22,441 nt of DNA, taken from the NCBI GenBank assembly GCA_937967705.1, contig CALCJG010000282.1, positions 1 to 22,441 on the forward strand, written 5' to 3'. Source of the DNA: an uncultured Spirochaetia bacterium (GTDB lineage Bacteria > Spirochaetota > UBA4802 > JAGODF01). Below, in pieces: positions 14,071 through 22,206 of the stretch. Both the position numbers and the translations under genes were made by a program. Every line of letters begins with the position of its first letter. Position 1 is the stretch's first letter. The notes below the pieces were generated by a model. That model did no database searches, was not told where the DNA came from, and worked only from the letters and a program-made list of their open reading frames with translations.

Positions 14071-14762
14071 CCGATGCCCTGACCGGCTTTGACATACTCT
14101 CGCCGGTCAACGCCGGGTTGCGCATGGCCCTGGCTGTTGCTGCGGGACTGCTTATCGGGCTGGAACGCCAGCGCCACTATCAGCCCGCCGGGCTGAGGAC
14201 TCACATGGCTCTGGCCCTGGGCTCCTGCCTGATGACCCTCGCCTCAATCTACATCCCCCTGGAATTCCGTAGCCTCTTCCCGGGAGCCGACCCGGGGCGT
14301 CTCTCGGCTCAGGTCATCAGCGGCATAGGTTTTCTGGGGGCGGGGGCCATCTTCCGTTACGGCTTCAACGTCCGGGGGCTCACCACGGCGGCCTCCCTCT
14401 GGACCACCGCCGGGATCGGCCTCACCTTCGGTGCGGGATTCTATCTGCTCGGCGGCATCGCCACCGTAATGCTCATCCTCATCCTGCAGGGTTTCGAGAT
14501 CATCGAGGACAGGCTGGTGGAGCCTAAAAATCTGCGGATACTGACCATCGTCTTCCGCTCCGAACAGATGGAAGCCAAGCGGGTGATCGGCACTGTCAAG
14601 AGCTTCAACGTGGACATCCGCCAGACCTCCATCACGGAATTCATGGAGGATCAGACCGTTGAGATCCGGATGAGCTGCCGCCTGGACGAGGATTTCAGCA
14701 TAAGAACCCTCTTCGAATCAATCAAGGATCTAGGCGGCATCAAGACGCTCCGGATAGAATGA
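14067..14762 (+). CDS. MgtC/SapB-family inner-membrane protein
   Basis: This 231-residue protein has the MgtC pattern: GLLIGLERQRHYQPAGLRTH near residues 28-46, then SAQVISGIGFLGAGAIF and GLTTAASLWTTAGIGLTFGAG, with four to five transmembrane helices in the first 150 residues. A soluble C-terminal domain of about 80 residues (ILTIVFRSEQ to KTLRIE) resembles the ACT-like tail found in many members. MgtC of Salmonella inhibits the F1Fo ATP synthase and supports survival at low magnesium. Other members' roles are less clear. The ATG overlaps the argH stop by four bases, so translation is probably coupled although no shared pathway is known. Its stop lies only five bases from the convergent LolA-like gene. 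Confidence 0.9.
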   Translation: MTDALTGFDILSPVNAGLRMALAVAAGLLIGLERQRHYQPAGLRTHMALALGSCLMTLASIYIPLEFRSLFPGADPGRLSAQVISGIGFLGAGAIFRYGFNVRGLTTAASLWTTAGIGLTFGAGFYLLGGIATVMLILILQGFEIIEDRLVEPKNLRILTIVFRSEQMEAKRVIGTVKSFNVDIRQTSITEFMEDQTVEIRMSCRLDEDFSIRTLFESIKDLGGIKTLRIE

Positions 14763-14767
14763 CATTC

Positions 14768-15502
14768 TTACCGTATGGCCTCTTTGGAAAACTTGGAATC
14801 CGCCAGGGTCATGTTGTACTTCAGGGACTTGACCGTCATGACGGTCTTTCCGCTCCCATCCGCCATGGTCATGGTGACCGTGTAGGGAGTTAGGATGTTC
14901 GAGACCTTCCGTATATCCCGGTTCTCCAGATACTTATGGAACTTCCCTTTCATGTAGATGTCCACGCGGACCACAAAATAATCCGCCTTGCGCACATAGA
15001 GCACCGTTTTGCTGTAGACCCGGTTGCCGGACTTCCTGACAGACTCCACCACATAGCAGTCGGCATCCACCGCCTTGGCATCACCCACATACTTGTAGTC
15101 GTAATCATCGATGTTCCGGGAGGTTAAATCTTCATAATAGAGATGAGAGTTGACGAAAGACTGGTCTTTCTCCGAGGACGAGATCATCTTCATCTTACCG
15201 CCGGACATCCTGATCCACTGATTGTCTTCCTTGCCCTTTTCCGAATGCGTCAACAGCTTGATCTGCGACGGCCGGGTAAAGCTAACAAGCACCTTGTCCC
15301 TGTTGCCCCGCTTTTTGCTTATCATCTCGAATTCCTTCTCAACAGTGTCCCCCCCCTGGGTGATCACCATCAGGACTGTGCTGGAGGAGCTTTTGGGTTT
15401 TTCCAGCTTGTCGCTCTTCTCCATGATTTCCCGACCTGATAGGGCGTGAGCGGCGCTCAGAGCCAGGGAGATAAAAAACAGTGTCAATATCATTTTTTTC
15501 AT
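14768..15502 (-). CDS. LolA-like outer-membrane lipoprotein-sorting protein
   Basis: A 244-residue periplasmic protein. The signal peptide is MKKMILTLFFISLALSAAHA (cleavage after AHA). The ATG at 15500-15502 has a GGAGGG site six bases before it. The mature chain begins LSGREIMEKSDKLEKP and continues with strands such as STVLMVITQGGDTVEKEFEM, VLVSFTRPSQIKLLTHSEKG, DNQWIRMSGGKMKMI, YYEDLTSRNIDDYDY, and DADCYVVESVRKSGNRVYSKTVLYV. This is the pattern of proteins annotated as outer-membrane lipoprotein-sorting proteins (LolA-fold, half-barrel that carries lipid). Such genes commonly sit beside RND/MmpL exporters, as here: it is divergent from a TetR-led operon encoding a barrel, a lipoprotein and an RND exporter. 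It probably ferries lipid cargo across the periplasm (inference). A run of eight G on its coding strand (15349-15356) encodes QGGD. Confidence 0.87.
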   Translation of the reverse strand: MKKMILTLFFISLALSAAHALSGREIMEKSDKLEKPKSSSSTVLMVITQGGDTVEKEFEMISKKRGNRDKVLVSFTRPSQIKLLTHSEKGKEDNQWIRMSGGKMKMISSSEKDQSFVNSHLYYEDLTSRNIDDYDYKYVGDAKAVDADCYVVESVRKSGNRVYSKTVLYVRKADYFVVRVDIYMKGKFHKYLENRDIRKVSNILTPYTVTMTMADGSGKTVMTVKSLKYNMTLADSKFSKEAIR

Positions 15503-15567
15503 AAAAAACCCTCCAAAAAAGGATACGCCCTCTTGACGTTCCTATAAAATGTTATACCTTATAAGTG

Positions 15568-15581
15568 AACGAACGTTTGTT
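15568..15581. promoter_or_regulatory. TetR-type operator candidate between LolA-like gene and tetR
   Basis: AACGAACGTTTGTT is a 14-bp near-perfect palindrome (one mismatched pair) centred on AACGTT. It sits in the 147-nt divergent gap. On the minus strand it lies between TTGAAA (15584-15589) and TTATAA (15559-15564), a possible promoter for the LolA-like gene with a long 19-nt spacer. A TetR dimer bound here could block both directions. Confidence 0.55.
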
Positions 15582-15649
15582 TTTTTCAAGCATAATTTAT
15601 CAAATTTCGCACTTTTTTCATCCATGCGTCGCAAAGGACAGGACATACC

Positions 15650-16243
15650 ATGAGCCAGGAACTGGAATCCCGCAAGGACCGTATCATCAAAACCGCCAAA
15701 ACCCTCATCTCCCAGAAAGGGTACGCCGCCACAGGGCTTCGGGAGATTGCTCAAATCGCGGGGGTCTCCCTGGGAAATATCTACAACCATTTCGAAAGCA
15801 AAGAGGACCTTTTCCGCAGCATCTTTGATTCCCGGGAGATCGAGGAATCCCTCTCGGACACCTTTCTCTTGATCGCCGAGGATTTCCCCTTCAACATCGA
15901 CAGGGTCATACTCTCCATAAAAAAGACCGTGGACGAGAATCACGAGCTTTACCGCATCGTCTATATCGACCTGATCGAATTCGGCGGGGTCAACACCAAC
16001 AAGCTTCTGGAAAACCTCCTCGCCTTCGGACAGACCATCTTCCAGGGAAAGCTCTTCGAGAAGGCCCGGCAGGGACTCTTAAAAAACATTGACTACGATT
16101 TCTTCGCCCGACAGTTTCTCATCGCCCAGATATCCTTCTTTTCCAGTCTCAGGGTGCTTCCCGCCATCAGCATGAACAAATACTCCGACGAGGAGATGTC
16201 CAGGATGATGGCCAACGTCATTCTCAACGGCATCAGGAGATGA
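15650..16243 (+). CDS. TetR/AcrR-family transcriptional regulator
   Basis: A 197-residue protein with the TetR N-terminal DNA-binding domain at residues 8-55: RIIKTAKTLISQKGYAATGL, then the helix-turn-helix IAQIAGVSLGNIYNHFESKEDLF. The C-terminal part is helical and is expected to bind a small-molecule ligand. Its residues are not informative as to which. The first gene of an apparent operon, it ends immediately before the barrel gene (stop TGA and next ATG adjacent). It is divergent from the LolA-like gene with a TetR-type palindrome between them, so it probably represses itself, the transport genes and the LolA-like gene until a ligand is present. Such regulators of RND systems usually respond to fatty-acid derivatives, lipids or toxic hydrophobic compounds (family knowledge, not shown here). 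Confidence 0.93.
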   Translation: MSQELESRKDRIIKTAKTLISQKGYAATGLREIAQIAGVSLGNIYNHFESKEDLFRSIFDSREIEESLSDTFLLIAEDFPFNIDRVILSIKKTVDENHELYRIVYIDLIEFGGVNTNKLLENLLAFGQTIFQGKLFEKARQGLLKNIDYDFFARQFLIAQISFFSSLRVLPAISMNKYSDEEMSRMMANVILNGIRR

Positions 16244-17902
16244 ATGATGAGACCATTAAAAGGAAAATCACTGCTCCTGGGGATGGGGACATGGCTGCTG
16301 CTCTCCTTTCCCGGTTTTGGGGGCATACTGGCAGCCGCCCCTCTGCTGAGTTCCTTCCCCTCCCCGGCGCTCAATCTGTTTCTAGCAGGGGAAGAGGCAG
16401 GGAAGACCGGCAAAGGGGACAAGGCGGCCCCCGGGGAGATCAAGCCCCCGGAGGTCAAGAAAGAGGGCGTTCCGGTCATCGTACCCCCCGCAGCGGAAGG
16501 GGTCAAGGAGGGCGATGAGAAGTCTCCCGAAAAGGATGCCGGAGGGGAGGAGAAAGGCCGGGCGGAGTTCAAGATAAGCGGTTTCGTCGAGCTGGAAAAC
16601 TTCATCAGCACCTACAAGGATCAGGAGACGGAGGAGGCCTACAAGAAATGCGAGCTGAGAAACAAATCCAAAATCCGATACGGGACCGATGAATTCTATC
16701 TCTTTACCACATCCAACATCTATCTACAGTCCACTTTTCTGGGAGACCGGCTGGGGAGGGATTACCAGTACAGCAGTGAGGGCCGTGTGTACAGGAACCT
16801 GCGCCTCTCCTCCCATTACAGCGAGGCCAGCTTCAACGAGCTCTACCTGAGCCTGGACCGGGAGGCCTTCCGCGTCAGGGCCGGCAATCAGATTCTCGGC
16901 TGGGGCACCGCCGATGTCTACAATCCGACATCCTACTTCAATCCTTACGACATGCGGGAGTTCTTCTTCCGGGACGACGACGAGTTCAAGATGGGAATCC
17001 CCGCCCTGTCGGTCATGCTTTTTCTGGGAGACTTTACCCTGGAGACGGTCTTCGCCCCCGTACACGTCCCCATGGCCGTCGCTCCTTCCGGCAATTTCTG
17101 GGCCATCGATTCCAAGATCGACCGGCTGCCCATCCTGCTGGAGGAGAACCGGGGCCTGGACATCACACCCCGGAACTTCGGCGGTGGGGCCCGCCTCTCG
17201 GGCAATATCAAGGGGGCGGACATGTCGCTGAGCGCCTATCACGGCCCAGACAAAGAACCGATTCTGGTGCCCCGGGGAACCCGCATCCTGCCCAATCGTC
17301 CCCTGGCTCTGGCCATCATGCCGGAGTATCACACGGTGACCATGGCGGGCATGGATATTTCGCTGAAAAAGGACAAATTCGTGGTGCAGGCCGAGGCCGC
17401 CTATTCCCCCGACAAGCGTGGCAGAGTGGAGCAGGATACCGACAATCTGCGGGACCTCCGCTTCCCCTACGAGACCCGTAAATCCCATTACATCTCCTAC
17501 TCGACGGGATTCAACTATTTCATCCCGATGAAAAGGCTGATCGAGGGGCATGAGGGCGATACGGTCTTCACCTTCGAGTGGCATCAATCGGAATACCTGG
17601 ACCGGGAGCTGGCGGAACCGCTCATCACCCGGATCATCTCCTGCCGTTTCGAGGATGGTTACTTCAAAGGACGGATAAAGGTTTCCCTGACCGGGATTTT
17701 CGACACCGACAGGACAGGCTATGTGCTCTGGCCTCAGCTGACTTATGATTTCCAGAACGGCCTGACTTTCAGCCTCTCTTATGCGGCCATCCGGTCCGGG
17801 GAGACAACGTCCGGCAGCGGCTTCAGCGAAAACAACTCGGTATTCTATTACCTGAGGGATAACGACATCGTGACATGGAGGGTGCGATATGCGTACAATT
17901 AG
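16244..17902 (+). CDS. DUF1302-like outer-membrane beta-barrel protein
   Basis: A 552-residue exported protein. The start is ATG at 16244 (or the next codon, also ATG), directly after the tetR stop with GGAG upstream. A long N-terminal hydrophobic segment acts as signal peptide (about 8-45), followed by a Lys/Glu/Gly/Pro-rich low-complexity linker (about 48-105). From about 107 (KISGFVELENF) alternating strands form a large barrel. RVRAGNQILGWGTADVYNPTSYFNP resembles the GRQ-xxxWG-xx-NP region of DUF1302-type barrels, and MGIPALSVMLFLGDFTLETVFAPVH also fits. It ends RVRYAYN, without a terminal Phe. It probably forms the outer-membrane part of the RND-linked transport system. The next gene overlaps its end by 14 nt, which points to coupled translation. 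Confidence 0.8.
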   Translation: MMRPLKGKSLLLGMGTWLLLSFPGFGGILAAAPLLSSFPSPALNLFLAGEEAGKTGKGDKAAPGEIKPPEVKKEGVPVIVPPAAEGVKEGDEKSPEKDAGGEEKGRAEFKISGFVELENFISTYKDQETEEAYKKCELRNKSKIRYGTDEFYLFTTSNIYLQSTFLGDRLGRDYQYSSEGRVYRNLRLSSHYSEASFNELYLSLDREAFRVRAGNQILGWGTADVYNPTSYFNPYDMREFFFRDDDEFKMGIPALSVMLFLGDFTLETVFAPVHVPMAVAPSGNFWAIDSKIDRLPILLEENRGLDITPRNFGGGARLSGNIKGADMSLSAYHGPDKEPILVPRGTRILPNRPLALAIMPEYHTVTMAGMDISLKKDKFVVQAEAAYSPDKRGRVEQDTDNLRDLRFPYETRKSHYISYSTGFNYFIPMKRLIEGHEGDTVFTFEWHQSEYLDRELAEPLITRIISCRFEDGYFKGRIKVSLTGIFDTDRTGYVLWPQLTYDFQNGLTFSLSYAAIRSGETTSGSGFSENNSVFYYLRDNDIVTWRVRYAYN

Positions 17903-19724
17903 AAATATCCTCATTGTCCTTGTGTCCCTGGTCCTCCTTGTCTCCTGCGGCCGAGGGGATAAGGATAAGGCCGTGACCATATCCGGCCGGGTCAGCATCA
18001 CTTCCCCCGGGGAGAGGATCAGCGGACCCACACTGATTGCCATAGCCCGGACGGACAGCGTTGAGGCCATCGAGCATGATCCGGAAAACAGCATCGTGAC
18101 GATCGCCGGGATAGACGAGTCCAGCATGACCTATGACCTGGACCTGACGGATTACGGCCTGAAGTCCGGTGACGAGATCTACATCATTGGTTTTGTTGAC
18201 AACGGTTACATCAACGGCATCCCCTACCCCAAGAAGGGGGATTTCATAGGTTTCTATTTCAACCCCTCCAGCCTGAAAACGGGCTATGCGTTGAAGGAAG
18301 GAGCCAACCAAAATCTCGATCTCACCATCGGCCGTGAGGTCTTCTCCTACAGCGCCAGCGTTTCAGGAACAATAGGCGGAACGGATGCCGGAGACGTTCT
18401 CCTGATCGCTTACGCCGGGGTGATAGAATCCTCCGACATGAGCGGGCTCGATCCCAATGCCGTCATCGGTTACACCCGTCTAAAAAAGAGCTCGTCCTCC
18501 CTTCCCTACACCCTCCGCATCATGCCCTACGGCTACGACGCCCCGGTACAAAAGGTCAGCATGATAGCCGTGCTTGACCGGAACCGCAACGGTCTTGTGG
18601 ACGCAGGGGATCACATCGGATACCATTCGGTGGAAACCAACGGCATGCCCACACAGTTCACGGTCTACGAGGGGGACAATCCCGGAAAGGACATAGACTT
18701 CACGATGACGGTACCCGTTCCCTCGGGTATAGCCATGTCCCTCAAGGGCTGTTTTACCGTCCCCTCGGGCTATAATGCCTCCTCCCCCCCGCTCTACCTT
18801 ATCGTCATGAAGGTGGACAACCCCGAGGTTCTCTTCAATGATCCCGCTTCGGCAATCAAATACTTTTACCGCATGCCTGCCGGAGAGTTCACTTTCAACA
18901 TCGATCTCTCGAAGACCGACCTCCTCCCCGGCGACCGGGTGATCGTGGCGACACTCTGGGACAGGGACAACGCCGGCGGCTTCCCCTATCCCACAAAGGG
19001 CGACAAGCTGGGGATGATTCAGAACAACGACACCTACTCCTATTTCCTCGAACTCAGGGTGGGGGTCAATCCCGTGCCTCAGGAGGGTTTCGAATTCAAC
19101 ACCAACAAGATCATGTATGATTTCGAATCGAGCATACTCTTCGCCCTGGACCGGGGAAGCATTGAGAGCTACAACGCGGATACGGCCCAGATCGTTATCC
19201 TGAGCGTTCACGTCAACGGCGTGGACATCAATATCAGGCCGGACAAGATCGACGTTTCCATCGACATGGATTACGTCCTGGGCTCCACCGTGATCAAGCC
19301 CCCTGCGTTCGACCACGTCACCTCGGGCCCCTATCCGACTCTCGACGAGAGCGCCATGCGGGAGTTGAAGCTATTTCCCGCGCTCTTCCAGGAGATTATC
19401 GTCTACGAAAACAGCGCCGCACCGGACCCGCTCATCCAGGGAGCCACCAATCAGTACAGTGGCGCCACGGAGACGGCCTATCTCTTCGCCATTCTGGACA
19501 AGAACGGCAACGGCCAGCTGGACACGGAGGACGTTATAGGCTATTACAACCGGGAGTACGTGGTCACCACGGGCTCCATAGTCATTCCCGGCTACGGCTC
19601 GGTGGCGGTGCCCAACGGCACCTATTACATCCCCGCCGCCATCGAGACCATAAGCAAGGGAAAAAACACCGGCAGCAGCGGCCAGCCTTACTGGATCAAG
19701 TTCGACTATTACGATCCTCCCTGA
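17889..19724 (+). CDS. Lipoprotein with duplicated module and EF-hand-like loops
   Basis: A 611-residue predicted lipoprotein. The signal peptide ends in the lipobox LVSC (Cys20). The ATG at 17889 overlaps the barrel gene and has GGAGGGTG upstream. No family is recognised. The chain appears to be an internal tandem duplication. Residues about 30-125 and 285-377 align (DPENSIV/DPASAIK, YDLDLTDYGLKSGDEI/FNIDLSKTDLLPGDRV, then NGIPYPKKGDFIG/GGFPYPTKGDKLG). Each half is followed by a second type of segment with a calcium-loop-like motif: LDRNRNGLVDAGDHIGY (229-245) and LDKNGNGQLDTEDVIGY (536-552), both fitting DxNxNGxxDxxD. The strand-rich, Gly/Asp-rich composition suggests beta-sandwich domains on the outer membrane, possibly calcium-stabilised. 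It lies between the barrel and RND genes, so it is probably an accessory of that transport system. Confidence 0.85.
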   Translation: MRTIRNILIVLVSLVLLVSCGRGDKDKAVTISGRVSITSPGERISGPTLIAIARTDSVEAIEHDPENSIVTIAGIDESSMTYDLDLTDYGLKSGDEIYIIGFVDNGYINGIPYPKKGDFIGFYFNPSSLKTGYALKEGANQNLDLTIGREVFSYSASVSGTIGGTDAGDVLLIAYAGVIESSDMSGLDPNAVIGYTRLKKSSSSLPYTLRIMPYGYDAPVQKVSMIAVLDRNRNGLVDAGDHIGYHSVETNGMPTQFTVYEGDNPGKDIDFTMTVPVPSGIAMSLKGCFTVPSGYNASSPPLYLIVMKVDNPEVLFNDPASAIKYFYRMPAGEFTFNIDLSKTDLLPGDRVIVATLWDRDNAGGFPYPTKGDKLGMIQNNDTYSYFLELRVGVNPVPQEGFEFNTNKIMYDFESSILFALDRGSIESYNADTAQIVILSVHVNGVDINIRPDKIDVSIDMDYVLGSTVIKPPAFDHVTSGPYPTLDESAMRELKLFPALFQEIIVYENSAAPDPLIQGATNQYSGATETAYLFAILDKNGNGQLDTEDVIGYYNREYVVTTGSIVIPGYGSVAVPNGTYYIPAAIETISKGKNTGSSGQPYWIKFDYYDPP

Positions 19725-19778
19725 GGGAGACTGCCGGCAGGCAGGCTGTGAAAAACCATTTCAAAAACAAGAGGGTAT

Positions 19779-22076
19779 ATGAATAAAATCTTTGATGTGA
19801 TCATCCGGAAGTACAAGTACATCATGGTACTCCTGGTACTGCTCTCCCTTCCCCTGGGGTACTATTTCACCCAGCAGAAATTCTTCAACCATATTGACAT
19901 CTTCTTCGAAAAGGACGATCCCAATCTGGCCTTCTACAAGAACTTCCAGAAAAAATACGGCAACGAGGAAATGGCGGTCATCCTCTTCAAGGATAAGGAC
20001 GTCTTCACGGAAAGAAACATGGAAATCATCAGGAAAATATCCCTTAAGCTGAAGGATACCGAAGGAGTACAACGGGTCTTCAGCCTCACCGAGGCCAAGG
20101 AGGCGGTGGGAGACAGGAAGGGTGTTAAATTCCCCCGCATCGTTCCCCAGGGCGCCCTCACGGAAACCGTCCTGAAGAACGTGCGGGAAAGGGCCCTGAG
20201 AAATCCCGTCATCGTCAACAGCCTCGTCTCGAAAGACGGCACCACCACGGCCATTCTGATAGAGCTCAATCCCCTGAAGGACAACGAAAAGAAGCGGGAG
20301 ATACTGCAGAACATCATGGACTTCAGCCACACGATCGCCGGGGACCAGGTACGGCTCCACTTCGCCGGTGTCCCCTACGTGGAGGTGGAGCTGAACGTCC
20401 TCTCGCGCCGGGACTTTCTGGTCTTCACACCTCTCACCTTTTTCCTCATCTTCATTGTGGTGGCCTTTATGCTGAAAAAGATCTCTCTGTCCCTTCTGTG
20501 CCAGATGAATCTGCTCCTCACCCTGGTCTGGGGCATAGGATTCTTTTCCATGATGGGGGAATCCTTCAACATGGTCACGGTAATCATGGGGGCCATACTC
20601 CTGGCCATCGCCGTGGCGGACTCGATACACATCCTGGCGCATTACCGCGAGGCCACCGCCCTGCACGACAATCATGACGATGTGATATCCCACACGCTGA
20701 AAACCATCTGGCTGCCCTGCCTCTTCACGAGCCTCACCACGGCGGTCGGATTCTTCTCCTTCATCACCAGCACCATACGGCCGGTAAAGGTTCTGGGCAT
20801 CTACGCGGGGATAGGAGTGATGTTCGCCTACCTCCTCACCATGACCTTCATCCCCGTCATGCTGATCCTTCTGAAGGGGAACTCGCTGAAATCCGCAGCC
20901 GGAGAGAACCCCGAGGCGGAGATCCTGACGGTAAGGGAATCCTCCCGCTTCCTGAAATTCCTCAATATCCTTTCGGAGTTCAACATCAAGCGGTACCGGG
21001 CGGTCATCGCAGCACTGATACTGGTTCTGATCATTACGATCATCGGAGCTTTCCAGATCAATTTCGAAACCAATACGATGAACTATCTCCCGGAGGAGAA
21101 CCGCATCAAATCCGACATCGACTTCATCGAGGACAACTTCGGGGGAACCATCCCCTTCGTAATGCTCCTCCAGGCCAAGGACAGCGACCATGACTTCACC
21201 CACCCGGAGAGCCTGCGGCTCCTCGACCGGATACAGTCCGACCTGATGAAGAGCATCAAGCACTACTCCACCTCCTTTTCCCTGGCGGACTATTTCAAGG
21301 AAATACACCAGGCCGTCAACGAGGGGAGGGATGAATTCCGTGTAATCCCGGACAAGCAGACGGAGATCATCGATTATTTCGAGGCCTTTGGGGACCGGGA
21401 GGTCCTCGAACGAATCGTCTCCTTCAATCGCAAAGAGGCCCGGCTATCCTTTCAGTCCCGCTGGGGCTCCAACGAGACGGCAAAGGAATATCACAACTAC
21501 ATTACTGATTATATGACTAAAAATCTCAGCAAGGGGTTTGACTACAAAATAACCGGCCTCTCCTCCATGTATCTCAACATGGAGTTCAACCTCAAGGAGA
21601 GCCAGATCAAGAGCTTCCTTTCCGCCTTTGTCATCATCTTCTTCATGATGTATTTCGTCTGCCGGAGCTTCTGGCTGACGGTGATCAGCATGATCCCCAA
21701 TCTCTTTCCCATCGCGGTTACGCTGGGCATCATGGGCTGGTTCGGCATTCCCCTCGACGTATCCACCATCATGATCGCCAGCGTCACCATAGGCATAGCG
21801 GTGGACGACACGATACACATCATCGTCTGGCTCAAGCGCCATATTGCCGCCGGCGAGTCCATGGAGGATGCCATCCGGAAGACCTTCCGGGACACCGGGA
21901 AGCCCGTCATCATCACCTCGGTGGTCCTATTCTTCGGGTTCCTGATCTTGATCCTCGGCTCCATCAAGCCGACCCAGGCCTTCGGCATGCTCACCGCCTT
22001 CTCCATGTTCTTCGCGCTGATCGGGGATCTCTTCGTACTCCCCGCCCTGCTTCTGGTCTTCAGACCCAGACTGTAA
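19779..22076 (+). CDS. RND-superfamily (MmpL-type) exporter
   Basis: A 765-residue inner-membrane protein with the twofold RND plan. TM1 lies at about 13-30, followed by a large periplasmic loop (about 35-215), TM2-6 (about 216-365), a cytoplasmic linker, TM7 (about 402-422), a second periplasmic loop (about 423-595) and TM8-12 to the end. The paired sequences IAVADSIHILAHY (D281) and IAVDDTIHIIVWLKRH (D676, D677) are the proton-relay motifs of TM4 and TM10 in the predicted-exporter/MMPL branch, which moves lipids and hydrophobic compounds using the proton gradient. At 765 residues it is shorter than the drug-efflux HAE1 pumps, and no membrane-fusion protein gene is adjacent. The start is ATG at 19779 with GAGGG upstream. 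It lies 54 nt after the lipoprotein gene. Cargo probably passes to the LolA-like protein and outer-membrane barrel (inference). Confidence 0.92.
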   Translation: MNKIFDVIIRKYKYIMVLLVLLSLPLGYYFTQQKFFNHIDIFFEKDDPNLAFYKNFQKKYGNEEMAVILFKDKDVFTERNMEIIRKISLKLKDTEGVQRVFSLTEAKEAVGDRKGVKFPRIVPQGALTETVLKNVRERALRNPVIVNSLVSKDGTTTAILIELNPLKDNEKKREILQNIMDFSHTIAGDQVRLHFAGVPYVEVELNVLSRRDFLVFTPLTFFLIFIVVAFMLKKISLSLLCQMNLLLTLVWGIGFFSMMGESFNMVTVIMGAILLAIAVADSIHILAHYREATALHDNHDDVISHTLKTIWLPCLFTSLTTAVGFFSFITSTIRPVKVLGIYAGIGVMFAYLLTMTFIPVMLILLKGNSLKSAAGENPEAEILTVRESSRFLKFLNILSEFNIKRYRAVIAALILVLIITIIGAFQINFETNTMNYLPEENRIKSDIDFIEDNFGGTIPFVMLLQAKDSDHDFTHPESLRLLDRIQSDLMKSIKHYSTSFSLADYFKEIHQAVNEGRDEFRVIPDKQTEIIDYFEAFGDREVLERIVSFNRKEARLSFQSRWGSNETAKEYHNYITDYMTKNLSKGFDYKITGLSSMYLNMEFNLKESQIKSFLSAFVIIFFMMYFVCRSFWLTVISMIPNLFPIAVTLGIMGWFGIPLDVSTIMIASVTIGIAVDDTIHIIVWLKRHIAAGESMEDAIRKTFRDTGKPVIITSVVLFFGFLILILGSIKPTQAFGMLTAFSMFFALIGDLFVLPALLLVFRPRL

Positions 22077-22086
22077 GGTGCACCCC

Positions 22087-22111
22087 GGGCCGGGATGAGC
22101 CCTCCCGGTCC
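22087..22111 (+). terminator. GC-rich hairpin after the RND gene
   Basis: Arms GGGCCGGGA (22087-22095) and TCCCGGTCC (22103-22111) pair over nine positions with one G-T wobble around a 7-nt loop, 10 nt after the exporter stop. There is no U run after it, so it may be a terminator of low efficiency or an mRNA-end stabiliser. Confidence 0.4.
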
Positions 22112-22144
22112 GATCCCTCCAAAATTTACAAATCTGCCCCGTTT

Positions 22145-22168
22145 GGGAATGGACATTTGTCCTTTCCC
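22145..22168. promoter_or_regulatory. 24-bp dyad over the -35 box (operator candidate)
   Basis: Arms GGGAA-t-GGACA (22145-22155) and TGTCC-t-TTCCC (22158-22168) are inverted repeats matching at ten of eleven positions around a TT centre. The GGACA half lies exactly on the -35 hexamer of the WG-lipoprotein promoter, so a bound dimer would block RNA polymerase. Confidence 0.5.
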
Positions 22169-22178
22169 GGGGTATACT
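22150..22178 (+). promoter_or_regulatory. Sigma-70-type promoter for the WG-repeat lipoprotein
   Basis: TGGACA (22150-22155), 17 nt, TATACT (22173-22178), each matching five of six consensus bases. The start near 22185 gives a leader of about 22 nt that contains AGGAGGT. Confidence 0.6.
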
Positions 22179-22206
22179 CCTCTTAAACATTCCAGGAGGT
22201 CGATTC

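Noticed and set aside
14763..14767. Terminator between the convergent MgtC and LolA-like genes
   Set aside because: The gap is five bases. No hairpin fits outside the coding sequences.
16724..18127. 467-residue minus-strand ORF across the barrel/lipoprotein junction
   Set aside because: It is a shadow of two well-supported plus-strand genes and crosses their overlap, with no signal or motif of its own.
19761..21308. 515-residue minus-strand ORF opposite the RND exporter
   Set aside because: Its Asp/Glu/His/Gln-rich translation is the mirror of transmembrane codons. The plus strand has the diagnostic RND motifs.
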